A stretch of DNA of 40,171 nt. Origin: a virus. The stretch covers positions 1 through 40,171 of IMG/VR virus record IMGVR_UViG_3300042376_000521; one strand, given 5' to 3'. Position 1 is the stretch's first letter. Each line of letters starts with the position of its first letter. The notes under the pieces were generated by a model. The model worked only from the letters and a program-made list of their open reading frames with translations, was not told the origin of the DNA and did not search any database. Shown here piece after piece: positions 6,501 to 14,303 of the stretch. The position numbers and the translations under genes are program-made.

Positions 6501-8050
6501 TGGGCGTCCGCAGCGCAATCATGGGCTGGCTGCAGCGCGGCACGCCGGAACCGATCAAGGCACCGCGCCGGCGGATGTATGAGGGTGCGAAGTTCAGCCG
6601 ACTGACGGCGGACTGGGTGACTGGCAACACCAGCGCTGACAGCGAAGTGTATGGGTCAGCGCAAAAGCTGCGCGATCGTGCGCGTCAGCTGTGCCGCGAT
6701 AACGACTACGCCCGGCAGGCACTGCGTGCGATTGAGGGCAACGTGGTCGGCCAGGGCATTCCGTTTCAGTCGCAGGTGCGGATGCTGCGCGGCGGGCGGC
6801 TCGATAAGACCGTGAACGATCAGATTGAGAACGCTTGGAAGCAGTGGACGAAGGCGAAGCATTGCCACACCGGCGGCAAGCTGACGTTTCACGATGTCGA
6901 GCGGCTGGCGGTTCGCAGCGTGGCGGAATCTGGCGAGGTGTTCGTGCGGCTGGTGAAGCAATCGTTCGGTGGCTCCGCGGTACCGCTAGCGCTGGAGGTG
7001 CTTGAGGCTGATTTGCTGGATGACGGGCTAAACGGCCGTAGTCAACAGGGCAATGAGATCCGTATGGGCGTGGAGGTGGATACCTGGGGCCGGCCTGTGG
7101 CGTACCACTTCTTGGCGTATCACCCCGGTGACTATCAGTTCAGTAACCAGCAGATCAGCACGCAGCGTCACAAGCGCGTGCCTGCTGATGAGGTGATCCA
7201 CCTGTATCGGATGGACCGGCCGGGGCAGACGCGGGGCATCACTTGGATGGCCAGCGCGATCCAGCGGCTGCATCACCTGCAGGGGTATGAGCAGGCGGAG
7301 ATTGTGCGCGCACGTGCCAGCTCGGCTCTGATGGGGTTCATCACGTCACCTGAAGGTGAGCTGATGGGTGATGAAGTGATGGAAGGCGAGCGGGTGAGCA
7401 GCTTCGAACCGGGCGTGTTCAAGTATTTGGCGCCGGGCGAGAGCGTGACTGTGCCGCAGCTCGATGCGCCGGATGGGCAGTTTGAGCCGTTCCTGCGGGC
7501 GATGCTGCGCGCGATGGCTGCTGGCATTGGCTGCAGCTACGAAACGGTGAGCCGTGACTTCAGCCAGACCAATTACAGCAGCAGCCGATTGAGCCTGCTT
7601 GAGGATCGCGACCATTGGCGGATCCTGCAGAACTGGCTGATCGAGAACCTGCATCAGCGGATTTTTGACGTGTGGCTTGACATGGCGGTGCTGAGCGGTG
7701 CGCTGCCGCTGGCCAACTATGAAATGGGCGCCGATCGCTACAAGGCTGTGCGCTGGATGCCACGCGGCTGGGCGTGGGTGGATCCGGGCAAGGAGGTGGA
7801 GGCTTACAAGGAGGCCGTGCGCTGCGGCTTCAAGACGTTGGCCGAGGTGGTGGCTGAGCAAGGCGGCGACCTTGAGGAGCTAATGCAAGGCCGCCGGCAA
7901 GAGCTGGATGTGGCGGCTGATCTCGATCTGAAGTTCGACACCGACCCCGGCTCTGACCCCGCACCGGCTGCACCCACATCGGCTGCTGCTGCACCGGCGG
8001 ACGATAATGATGACGACAACCCGGACACCACCGATGGATCTATCGCGTGA
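6500..8050 (+). CDS. Portal protein, lambda GpB family
   Basis: A 516-residue portal subunit; twelve copies form the vertex through which DNA enters and to which the tail joins. Recognisable family features are the N-terminal DRARQLCRDNDYARQAL segment, the GNVVGQGIPFQSQ strand, WTKAKHCHTGGKLTFHDVERLAVRS, and the downstream region with ETVSRDFSQTNYSSSRLSLLEDR, a hallmark of this portal family. The C-terminus is low-complexity and acidic (Ala/Pro/Asp rich from about residue 480). It overlaps the gpW-like stop, and the protease-capsid gene begins 44 nt before its end (or 17 nt before, with the later start). Confidence 0.95.
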   Translation: MGVRSAIMGWLQRGTPEPIKAPRRRMYEGAKFSRLTADWVTGNTSADSEVYGSAQKLRDRARQLCRDNDYARQALRAIEGNVVGQGIPFQSQVRMLRGGRLDKTVNDQIENAWKQWTKAKHCHTGGKLTFHDVERLAVRSVAESGEVFVRLVKQSFGGSAVPLALEVLEADLLDDGLNGRSQQGNEIRMGVEVDTWGRPVAYHFLAYHPGDYQFSNQQISTQRHKRVPADEVIHLYRMDRPGQTRGITWMASAIQRLHHLQGYEQAEIVRARASSALMGFITSPEGELMGDEVMEGERVSSFEPGVFKYLAPGESVTVPQLDAPDGQFEPFLRAMLRAMAAGIGCSYETVSRDFSQTNYSSSRLSLLEDRDHWRILQNWLIENLHQRIFDVWLDMAVLSGALPLANYEMGADRYKAVRWMPRGWAWVDPGKEVEAYKEAVRCGFKTLAEVVAEQGGDLEELMQGRRQELDVAADLDLKFDTDPGSDPAPAAPTSAAAAPADDNDDDNPDTTDGSIA

Positions 8051-9827
8051 CCTAGAAGGGCAACTGTTGAAACGCTCGGAGGTTGCTGACTTCCAGGTCA
8101 GCGAAGACGAGCGGTCGATTGAGTTCCCTTTCTCAAGCGAGTTCCCTGTAGCTCGCTACTTCGGCAATGAGGTGCTGAGCCATGAACGCGGCGCCGCTGA
8201 CCTTGGCCGGCTGAATGATGCAGCTCCGGTGCTGTTTAACCACGACCCGAACAAAGTGATCGGTGTGGTTGAGCGCGCTTGGATCGATGACAAGGACAAG
8301 CGCGGCTATGTGAACGTGCGGTTCAGCAAAAATGCGTTCGCGCAGGAAGTGCTGGCTGACGTTCGTGATGGCGTGCTGCGGAACGTGTCGTTTGGCTATG
8401 CCATCAACGACATGGAACAACGCGGCGATGACTTCGTGGCGACTCGCTGGAGTCCCTACGAAGTGAGCGTGGTTAGCATACCTGCAGACCCAACGGTCGG
8501 CGTCGGGCGTGCTCTCGACGCTCAACCTGCGGCCTCCGCCGCATCACAACCCCCCGAAACTGAACCTGAGGTTCCGATGGAAAACACCCCCGACATCTCG
8601 GCGGTGCGGGCTGAAGCGGCTCAAGAAGCTGCCAAGGCTGAGCGCGCCCGTATCTCCGGCATCACTGCTCTGACTGAAAAGCACGGCATGGCTGATCTCG
8701 GCCGCCAGCTGATCGAGGGTGGTCGCAGCCTCGATGAGGCCCGCGCCGCTGTGCTCGAAAAGATTGGCGCCAAGGTGGAGCCAGTCTCCGAAAAGGCTGC
8801 CGACATCGGCATGACCGCCAAGGAGGTGCGCGAGTTCTCCTTCCAGCGTGCGATCAACGCACTAGCCAATCCTCAGGATCGCAAGCTGTGGGAAGCCGCT
8901 GCTTTCGAGCGTGAGTGCTCCGAAGCTGCTGCTGCCAAGGCTGGCAAGACCGCACAGGGCATCATGGTGCCCAACGAAGTGCTTCGCCGTGATCTGACCG
9001 TCGGCACTGCTTCGGCTGCTGGTGATCTGGTCGGCACTGACTTCCGCCCCGGTTCGTTCATTGAACTGCTGCGCAACCGCTCCGCCCTTGCTGGTTTGGG
9101 CGTCACCTCGCTGACTGGCCTGTCCGGCAACGTGGCGATCCCCCGCCAAACCGGCGCTGCTACCGCCTATTGGGTGGCTGAGTCTGGCTCTCCCACCGAG
9201 AGCAATCAGACTGTGGATCAGGTGAACATGTCGCCCAAGACTGTGGGTGCTTTCACCGACTACAGCCGTCGCCTGATGCTGCAGTCCAGCATCGACGTTG
9301 AGCAGATGATCCGCCAGGATCTCGCCACCGTGCTGGCACTTGAGATCGACCGCGTTGGTCTCTACGGCCTGGGCAACAGCAACCAGCCCCTCGGCATCAA
9401 GCTGACCACCGGCATCAACACCAAGGACTTTGCTGCCAACACCCCGACCTACGCCGAGGTGGTGGACATGGAGAGCCTGATCGCTGCCGACAACGCCGAC
9501 ATCGGCGCAATGTCCTATCTGATGAACGCCTCCATGCGCGGCGCTCTGAAGACCAAGGACAAGGGCACCGACACCGGCGCCTATGTGTTCGAGCCCGGCG
9601 GCACCGTCAACGGCTACAACGCCGTGGTGTCCAACCAGGTGGCTACCAACGACATCTTCTTTGCCGTGTGGAGCCAGCTGATCATGGGCATGTGGTCTGG
9701 TCTGGATCTGACCGTGGATCCCTACACCCACAGCACCAGCGGCACTGTGCGCGTGGTTGCTCTGCAGGATGTGGACTTCGCCGTCCGTCATCCCGAGGGC
9801 TTCTGCCGCGGCAACAACACCCTCTGA
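8007..9827 (+). CDS. Prohead protease fused to HK97-fold major capsid protein
   Basis: 606 residues in one frame. Residues 1 to about 185 are an S78-type (HK97) prohead protease: candidate catalytic His79 (LFNHDP), Ser128 (RNVSFGY) and Glu152 (PYEVSVVSIPA). A Pro/Ala-rich linker follows, then a scaffold-like helical delta region (about 195-290), then an HK97-fold capsid domain from about 310 to the end (GSFIELLRNRS, IPRQTGAATAYWVAE, DFAVRHPEGF). The protease would free mature capsid from itself. ATG at 8577 (residue 191) could be an internal start for a protease-free form. ATG 8034 is an alternative gene start that overlaps the portal less. Lambda uses an unrelated ClpP-like protease, so the head module is chimeric. 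Confidence 0.93.
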   Translation: MMTTTRTPPMDLSRDLEGQLLKRSEVADFQVSEDERSIEFPFSSEFPVARYFGNEVLSHERGAADLGRLNDAAPVLFNHDPNKVIGVVERAWIDDKDKRGYVNVRFSKNAFAQEVLADVRDGVLRNVSFGYAINDMEQRGDDFVATRWSPYEVSVVSIPADPTVGVGRALDAQPAASAASQPPETEPEVPMENTPDISAVRAEAAQEAAKAERARISGITALTEKHGMADLGRQLIEGGRSLDEARAAVLEKIGAKVEPVSEKAADIGMTAKEVREFSFQRAINALANPQDRKLWEAAAFERECSEAAAAKAGKTAQGIMVPNEVLRRDLTVGTASAAGDLVGTDFRPGSFIELLRNRSALAGLGVTSLTGLSGNVAIPRQTGAATAYWVAESGSPTESNQTVDQVNMSPKTVGAFTDYSRRLMLQSSIDVEQMIRQDLATVLALEIDRVGLYGLGNSNQPLGIKLTTGINTKDFAANTPTYAEVVDMESLIAADNADIGAMSYLMNASMRGALKTKDKGTDTGAYVFEPGGTVNGYNAVVSNQVATNDIFFAVWSQLIMGMWSGLDLTVDPYTHSTSGTVRVVALQDVDFAVRHPEGFCRGNNTL

Positions 9828-9834
9828 TGGAGCT

Positions 9835-9859
9835 AGGGCGGCTTAACGGCCGCCCTTTT
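9835..9859 (+). terminator. Rho-independent terminator after the capsid gene
   Basis: GGGCGGC (9836-9842) pairs with GCCGCCC (9849-9855) around a 6-nt loop, followed by TTTT. It lies 8 nt past the capsid stop. It would let capsid protein be made in excess of downstream head and tail products if partial. Confidence 0.85.
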
Positions 9860-9863
9860 AACC

Positions 9864-10085
9864 ATGGAGATTGAAATTTTGAGGACCACGATGGTGGGTG
9901 GCCAGCTTGTAAGAGCTGGTGAGACGTTGGTGGCATCAGCTGCTGACGCGCGCCTGCTGATCGGGATTGGCAAAGCAGTCGCCGCTACGGTGGCGGCAGT
10001 GATCGAGTCCGAGCCTGCAGTGGCTCCCAAACGCAAACCCCGCACAAAGGTGAACACCGATGGCAATCTTTCAGCAAACCCTTGA
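9864..10085 (+). CDS. Small hypothetical head-region protein
   Basis: 73 residues, no function recognised. An N-terminal strand-rich part (EIEILRTTMVGGQLVRAGET) reads like a small beta barrel, followed by a helix (SAADARLLIGIGKAVAA) and a basic tail (APKRKPRTK). Short proteins of this layout often sit just after the capsid gene in siphoviruses. It starts 4 nt after a terminator's T-tract and overlaps the next gene by 26 nt. Confidence 0.7.
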   Translation: MEIEILRTTMVGGQLVRAGETLVASAADARLLIGIGKAVAATVAAVIESEPAVAPKRKPRTKVNTDGNLSANP

Positions 10086-10437
10086 GAAGCTGCAGCACTT
10101 CACGCTGCTGGCTACTACAACCATCACCGCCACCGGTAACCAGACTGGTGTTGACCTGCTCGACTACGACGGCGACATTCAGGTGATCCTGTCCGGCACT
10201 GCTGCTGGTGCAGGCGCGGATCTGACCTTCCGCATCGAGGAGTCGGACGACAACAGCACCTTTACGGCTGCTACTGGCGGAACTTTCACGGCTATTGGCA
10301 ACGCTGCCTACAAGGAAGTGAAGACCCTGAACCGCGATGAGCTGAAGCGCTATGTGCGCCTGAGCTGCACCGCTGAGACAGGCACCGCCTCCAGCGCCGT
10401 TACCTGCTTTGGCTACGGCCTGAAAAAGTACGGCTGA
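10060..10437 (+). CDS. Beta-rich structural protein, possible head decoration or joining protein
   Basis: 125 residues, predominantly beta by eye: TTTITATGNQTGVDLLDYDG, DIQVILSGTAAGAGADLTFR, a short acidic loop EESDDNST, and YVRLSCTAETG. The segment from VDLLDYDGDIQVILSG to IEESDDNSTF resembles a recurrent phage structural protein found between capsid and head-tail joiner genes, in the position of the lambda decoration/FI genes. The exact role is not determined. It overlaps both neighbours (26 nt upstream, TGATG downstream), so translation is coupled. Confidence 0.7.
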   Translation: MAIFQQTLEKLQHFTLLATTTITATGNQTGVDLLDYDGDIQVILSGTAAGAGADLTFRIEESDDNSTFTAATGGTFTAIGNAAYKEVKTLNRDELKRYVRLSCTAETGTASSAVTCFGYGLKKYG

Positions 10438-11165
10438 TGGCGATCACCGAGGATCTGAATCTGTTCCTCGACGACTTTGGCGTCAGCTGCACGGCTGGCG
10501 CCATTTCGGCATTGGGGATTCTGGACATGCCCACGCAGGTGCTGGCGGGTGAGATGGTGCTGAGCACTGACTACACGCTGACGGCCCGCGCGTCCGATTT
10601 CGGTGGCCTGCTCTATGGCGCGGCGATCACCGTAGGCGGCGTCAACTACAGCGTGCGCGAAACGCGGCAGCTGGACGATGGCGCGTTTGTGGAGATTGGT
10701 TTGCAGCGTGTGGCACCTGAAAGCAGCGCACCTGGCCAAGATCCGCGCGTGTTCGGCCTGTCGGATCTGACCGATGTGGATGTGACTGGAGCCGCGGCTG
10801 GCGATCAGCTGACCTACAACGGCACCGAATGGGTGGACGCTGGCGCACCCAAGAGCATTACGATCGCCAACCCCGTGGCAGGCGATAATTTCACGCTGTT
10901 CCGCACGGCTGTTTCGACGACCATCAGCGCAGTCACGGCAGTGGTGCGTGGCAACAGTCCGAGCGTGACGTTGGTGATCAAATCAGATCCAGATCGCAGT
11001 ACGGCTGGCACGGCGGTCACTGTCAGCGAAGCCATCACAAACACGACGACCGGCGAAGCGGTGGCAATTATCAACCAGCCAATCGGCGCCGGACGATACG
11101 TCTGGCTGGAAGTCACTGCCGTGAGCGGCAGCGTGACGGAGTTGAACGTCAGCGTTGAGATCTGA
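10437..11165 (+). CDS. FII-like head-tail joining protein fused to a fibre-like C-terminal domain
   Basis: 242 residues. Residues 1-92 follow the lambda gpFII / head-tail adaptor layout: LFLDDFGVSCTA, GILDMPTQ, YTLTARASDFGGL, GAAITVGGVNYSVRE and the closing DDGAFVEIGLQRV. Lambda FII is 117 residues, so about 125 residues are extra. The extra part has LSDLTDVDVTGAAAGDQLTYNGTEW (107-132, split here by residue numbering), a repeat unit common in phage fibres, and a beta-rich end (137-242). The protein should sit at the head-tail junction and may display a collar-type fibre domain. A diverged duplicate of residues 74-92 occurs at 13014-13070. The next group starts after a promoter-like GCTAGCCT. 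Confidence 0.72.
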   Translation: MAITEDLNLFLDDFGVSCTAGAISALGILDMPTQVLAGEMVLSTDYTLTARASDFGGLLYGAAITVGGVNYSVRETRQLDDGAFVEIGLQRVAPESSAPGQDPRVFGLSDLTDVDVTGAAAGDQLTYNGTEWVDAGAPKSITIANPVAGDNFTLFRTAVSTTISAVTAVVRGNSPSVTLVIKSDPDRSTAGTAVTVSEAITNTTTGEAVAIINQPIGAGRYVWLEVTAVSGSVTELNVSVEI

Positions 11166-11172
11166 CGACTGA

Positions 11173-11193
11173 GCTAGCCTGAACCTACAGGAG
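11173..11193 (+). promoter_or_regulatory. Candidate late promoter (GCTAGCCT) and strong RBS
   Basis: GCTAGCCT at 11173-11180 contains TAGCCT, which fits a TANNNT -10. AGGAG at 11189-11193 is a strong Shine-Dalgarno 8 nt before ATG 11202. The same octamer lies before the fibre leader at 12988 and, with one change, before 28390. Confidence 0.45.
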
Positions 11194-11201
11194 ATCAAGC
11201 C

Positions 11202-11627
11202 ATGGCCGCGTTCAACAAGTTCAACTCGTTCGTCGAGGCACTGGCCGAGAAGGTCCACAACCTTGGCAGCGACACCTTGAAGGTGTACTTAAGCAACGCG
11301 ACGCCAAGTGCTTCGGCCGATTTGGTAAAAGCTGATCTTGCAGAGATCAGCGCCGGCAATGGTTACACAGCTGGCGGAAATCAAGCCACCATCAGCAGCA
11401 GTTCACAGACCAGCGGCACATACAAGCTAGTGCTGGCTGATCCTGCAACTTGGACGGCAAGCGGCGGCAGCATTGGCCCGTTTCAGTATGCGGTGCTGTA
11501 CAACGACACTGCAGCCAACGACGAACTGATTGGTTGGTGGGACTACGGCAGCGCGGTCACGCTCAACGCTGGTGAGACCTTCACCGTGGATTTTGACGCA
11601 TCAACTGGCGTCTTGACCATCGCCTGA
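11202..11627 (+). CDS. Conserved phage structural protein of unknown role
   Basis: 141 residues. It begins MAAFNKFNSFVEALAEKVHN and continues LGSDTLKVYLSNATP, EISAGNGYTAGG and a beta-rich C-terminus ending DFDASTGVLTIA. I recognise this as a widespread phage family usually found among structural genes, without an assigned function. The compact beta fold and placement within a fibre/decoration cassette suggest a virion protein. It is preceded by a strong AGGAG site. It starts the inserted cassette that separates the FII-like gene from the tail terminator. Confidence 0.78.
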   Translation: MAAFNKFNSFVEALAEKVHNLGSDTLKVYLSNATPSASADLVKADLAEISAGNGYTAGGNQATISSSSQTSGTYKLVLADPATWTASGGSIGPFQYAVLYNDTAANDELIGWWDYGSAVTLNAGETFTVDFDASTGVLTIA

Positions 11628-11651
11628 TAACACCAACGAAGGAGGTAGATC

Positions 11652-12950
11652 ATGACCATCTCCTTCGTTGGCGCGCAAGGCAACACCGGAGCAACAGTCA
11701 CGATACCTACCCACCAAAGTGGGGACTTAATTCTGCTGTTTGCCTATAAAGATGGCAGCGCGACTTCAATCACAACACCAACCGCTGGCGGTACTGTTCC
11801 AACTTGGATCAGTATCAATTTTGGCGGATCAAGTTTCAATAGTGTCAACTTTCGCTATGCCGTAGCAACTGGGAGCAATACAACTAGCGGCACGTGGACA
11901 ACTGCTACTGAGATTTTTTGCCTTGTCTATCGCGGCACAAAAAACATTGGCGCATCAGCTGCTGCCAATAGCACAACAAACGTCATCAGCTATCCGGCGC
12001 TAACGCTAAACCGGACCGACAGCACTAGCTGGATTGTTGGAGTAGCAGGCCATCGGTCGGCTACCAATGTTGAGCAGGCCCCAAGCGGCATGACCAACCG
12101 TGTCAGCAGTGGCACGGAAGCGGCAGGTCATGACACCAACGGCACGGTTTCCAGTTGGAGTGCGCAGACCGTCACGGTCAATGCAAGCAGCGGCTGGCGC
12201 TCAGTCACGGTTGAGCTGCGAGACGCTTCTTTATCTCTTGGTTGTGATGCTGGCAGCTATGCGCTGAGCGGGCAAAACGCCACACTTACCAAGGGCGCGG
12301 CAGCAAACAATTACACGTTGCCCGGCGCTGCTGGCAGCTGTCTGCTGACGGGGCAGGTTGCGGACTTGCGAATGGCCCGGCAGGTGGCTGGCGCTGCGGG
12401 TGCGTTCAATGCCACTGGCCAAACTGCGGGTTTTGCTGCCACTCGACTACTAGGCGGTGGTGTTGGTGCGTTCACTGCCGTCGGTCAATCGGCCGGGCTT
12501 CAAGGGCAAAAGTATTTGCCAAGCGCTGCTGGCGCTGTTGCGGTCACTGGGCAAGCGGCAACGCTAAGCGAAAGCATCCCTACGGCTCTCACGTTGAACG
12601 CTGCCGCAGGCGGCTACGCGGCGACAGGTCAACCAGTCAACTTGCGCCGCGCGGTGCTGCTGCCTAGTGCTGCAGGCAGCTTGGTAGTGACCGGAAATCC
12701 TGCTGAACTAATCCGCCAACGGTTGCCGTTTGACGCGGCTGCTGGGGCATTGATCGTTACCGGACAAGCCGCTGGCTTTGGCTACGGGCGCAAGCTGACC
12801 AGTGATCCGACTGGGTTTGCTTTGACTGGCCATCAGGCCACTTGCAAGACTCAACGTCTGCTGACGAGCGCATCCGCTAGCTTTTTGGTGACAGGACAAG
12901 CTGCCAACGTGAATAAATCAGCCCGCCGTCGAGTGCTGATCTTCATCTGA
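11652..12950 (+). CDS. Structural/fibre protein with about ten 22-residue repeats
   Basis: 432 residues in two parts. Residues 1 to about 195 form a globular beta domain starting MTISFVGAQGNTGATVT, with WIVGVAGHRSA and WRSVTVELRD strands; this domain recurs in phage and bacterial surface proteins. Residues about 197-425 consist of about ten repeats near 22 residues long with consensus AAGxFxVTGQAAxLxxxRxL, for example AAGAFNATGQTAGF and AAGALIVTGQAAGF. Such an array could form a beta-solenoid or an extended stalk. A strong GGAGG site (about 11641) precedes ATG 11652. Lower GC in the first 500 bp than in its neighbours hints at separate ancestry. A role as virion fibre or decoration is inference. 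Confidence 0.75.
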   Translation: MTISFVGAQGNTGATVTIPTHQSGDLILLFAYKDGSATSITTPTAGGTVPTWISINFGGSSFNSVNFRYAVATGSNTTSGTWTTATEIFCLVYRGTKNIGASAAANSTTNVISYPALTLNRTDSTSWIVGVAGHRSATNVEQAPSGMTNRVSSGTEAAGHDTNGTVSSWSAQTVTVNASSGWRSVTVELRDASLSLGCDAGSYALSGQNATLTKGAAANNYTLPGAAGSCLLTGQVADLRMARQVAGAAGAFNATGQTAGFAATRLLGGGVGAFTAVGQSAGLQGQKYLPSAAGAVAVTGQAATLSESIPTALTLNAAAGGYAATGQPVNLRRAVLLPSAAGSLVVTGNPAELIRQRLPFDAAAGALIVTGQAAGFGYGRKLTSDPTGFALTGHQATCKTQRLLTSASASFLVTGQAANVNKSARRRVLIFI

Positions 12951-12987
12951 TCTCACGGAATTGCCAGCGACCATCGCCACTCACGCC

Positions 12988-12995
12988 GCTAGCCT
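12988..12995 (+). promoter_or_regulatory. Candidate promoter -10 box GCTAGCCT
   Basis: Identical octamer to the one at 11173-11180; the flanking CTG(C)AACC is also shared. It lies 7 nt before the ATG of the 23-codon leader ORF and about 75 nt before the fibre gene. Confidence 0.4.
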
Positions 12996-13001
12996 GCAAC
13001 C

Positions 13002-13073
13002 ATGACAACCCGCCGCGAGACGCGCCTGATTGATGACGGCGCCTTTGTCGAAATTGGATTGCAAAGGACATGA
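13002..13073 (+). pseudogene. 23-codon relic of a second FII-like joiner gene, now a leader ORF
   Basis: The ORF encodes 23 residues. Its last 19 residues (RETRLIDDGAFVEIGLQRT) align with residues 74-92 of the FII-like joiner (RETRQLDDGAFVEIGLQRV). The DNA differs at most third positions, so it is an old homologue rather than a recent copy. Its first codons (MTTRRET) match the start of the tail terminator gene at 13699. The stop overlaps the next start (ATGA), so it may now serve translational coupling. It reads as a recombination scar from insertion of the fibre cassette. Confidence 0.7.
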
Positions 13074-13702
13074 GCAGCCCCATCAAGGTGACCACCAGAG
13101 CAGATTGGGCGGCGCAAAACCCGCGCCTGCTTCTTGGCGAGCTTGGACAGGAGAAAGACACCGGCAACTTGAAGATCGGCAATGGCAAGCAAAGCTGGAA
13201 TGACCTCCCCTATCACGGCTGTCCTGGATACTGGGGATCGTTTTGGGATTCGACCTCACAAACCGCAGCAGCGGTCGACACGCCGCAGACCATCCTGCTG
13301 CGCGCTGGTGACTCCAACAGCCGTGGCGTTTTTATCGCATCGTCTGGCCGGATCACAGTGGCGCATCCGGGCGTTTATAGCCTTACCTTTTCAATCCAGT
13401 TCAGCAACAGCGATAGCTCGATCCACGACGTGAACGTCTGGCTGCGGAAGAACGACAGCGGAACCAGCGGTGACGTTCCCGATACCGACAGCCGCTTCAG
13501 CGTGATCTCGCGGCATGGCAGCATTGATGGGAATGTGATTGGCACAGTGAACTATGTGCTGCCACTGGCCGGATCTGATTATCTTGAGCTGATGTGGGCC
13601 ACGACCAACTTGGCTGCCTACATCCACGCTGAGCCATCTGGGGCCACGCACCCAGCAATCCCCGGCATTATCTGCACAGTGGTTCAGGTGGCATCAGCAT
13701 GA
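13070..13702 (+). CDS. Fibre protein: Mtd-N-like base plus C1q/jelly-roll-like head
   Basis: 210 residues. Residues about 5-50 (IKVTTRADWAAQNPRLLLGE, then KDTGNLKIGNGKQSWNDLPY) match the short N-terminal module of many phage fibres related to the major tropism determinant N-terminal domain. After a linker, residues about 70-205 read as a C1q/TNF-type jelly roll: TPQTILLRAG, RITVAHPGVYSLTFSIQFS, DVNVWLRKN, NYVLPLAGSDYLELMW and the closing IICTVVQV. Such trimeric heads bind receptors. Its place among head-tail joining genes points to a neck or head fibre. It overlaps the relic leader upstream and the tail terminator start downstream (ATGA). Confidence 0.8.
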   Translation: MSSPIKVTTRADWAAQNPRLLLGELGQEKDTGNLKIGNGKQSWNDLPYHGCPGYWGSFWDSTSQTAAAVDTPQTILLRAGDSNSRGVFIASSGRITVAHPGVYSLTFSIQFSNSDSSIHDVNVWLRKNDSGTSGDVPDTDSRFSVISRHGSIDGNVIGTVNYVLPLAGSDYLELMWATTNLAAYIHAEPSGATHPAIPGIICTVVQVASA

Positions 13703-14127
13703 CGACCCGCCGCGAAACAATCTTGGCTGCAGTGCGCACTGCACTAACCGGTACCACCGGCGTGAGCACGCGCATCTATCGCTCGCGTGTGGAGCCGATG
13801 GCGCGAGCTGAGAGCCCCGCGATCGTGGTTGAGCCGGTGAGCGACACAGCCGAGCAAAACACCAGCCTGCCCACACTCGACTGGAGCCTGACGGTGCGGG
13901 TGGCTGTGATCGTGCGTGGCGCAATCCCTGATCAGGTGGCTGATCCGATTATCGAGAGTCTGCATGGGCGGTTGATGGCAGACCTGACGCTGGGTGGCTA
14001 TGCGATCGACATCCAGCCGCAAGGCGTGAATTTTGAAATGGTCGAGGCGGACCAGCCAGCTGGCGTGATCAGCTGCGACTACCTGATCCGCTATCGCACC
14101 AGTGTCACTAATCTGGCAACAGCATGA
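13699..14127 (+). CDS. Tail terminator / minor tail protein U-like
   Basis: 142 residues. An N-terminal helix (RRETILAAVRTALTGTTG) is followed by strands RIYRSR, SPAIVVEPVSD, DWSLTVRVAVIVRG, a helix ADPIIESLHGRLMADL and a final strand SCDYLIRYRT. This order matches the lambda gpU / tail-completion fold, a hexamer that caps the tail tube and joins it to the head. Lambda U is 131 residues. It precedes the tail tube gene as expected for U-V order. Both ends overlap their neighbours by 4 nt. Confidence 0.8.
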   Translation: MTTRRETILAAVRTALTGTTGVSTRIYRSRVEPMARAESPAIVVEPVSDTAEQNTSLPTLDWSLTVRVAVIVRGAIPDQVADPIIESLHGRLMADLTLGGYAIDIQPQGVNFEMVEADQPAGVISCDYLIRYRTSVTNLATA

Positions 14128-14303
14128 TGGCTACGATGGTTGATGAATACTGGGGGCAAGGAGGCACCTACCTCCTAAATCCCAAAACCGGCAAGCGGAA
14201 GCTCATTGAGCGGACAGAGCCGGCCAACCCCTCCGAACCCCAACCTGAGGTAACGAGCAATGCCGCTCCTGAGCCGCAAACGCCTGATCCTGGCGAAGAC
14301 TGA
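14124..14303 (+). CDS. Small acidic tail-region protein
   Basis: 59 residues, encoded between U and V with overlaps of 4 and 44 nt. It begins MMATMVDEYWGQGGTYLLNP, has a basic hairpin KTGKRKLIERT, then a Pro/Glu-rich disordered tail ending DPGED. Proteins with a GTYLL-(D/N)P-KTGKR motif recur next to tail tube genes of siphoviruses, but I know no function. Coupled overlaps support that it is translated. Confidence 0.65.
   Translation: MMATMVDEYWGQGGTYLLNPKTGKRKLIERTEPANPSEPQPEVTSNAAPEPQTPDPGED

Noticed and set aside
8862-9791. 309-codon open frame on the reverse strand of the capsid gene
   Set aside because: Its His/Gly/Val-rich product is what the antisense of a GC-rich, strongly biased capsid gene gives; no RBS or family, and the capsid gene is certain.
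12260-12940. Regular spaced repeats that might suggest a CRISPR array
   Set aside because: The repeats are in-frame protein repeats of about 66 nt with diverged DNA, not identical direct repeats with unique spacers.
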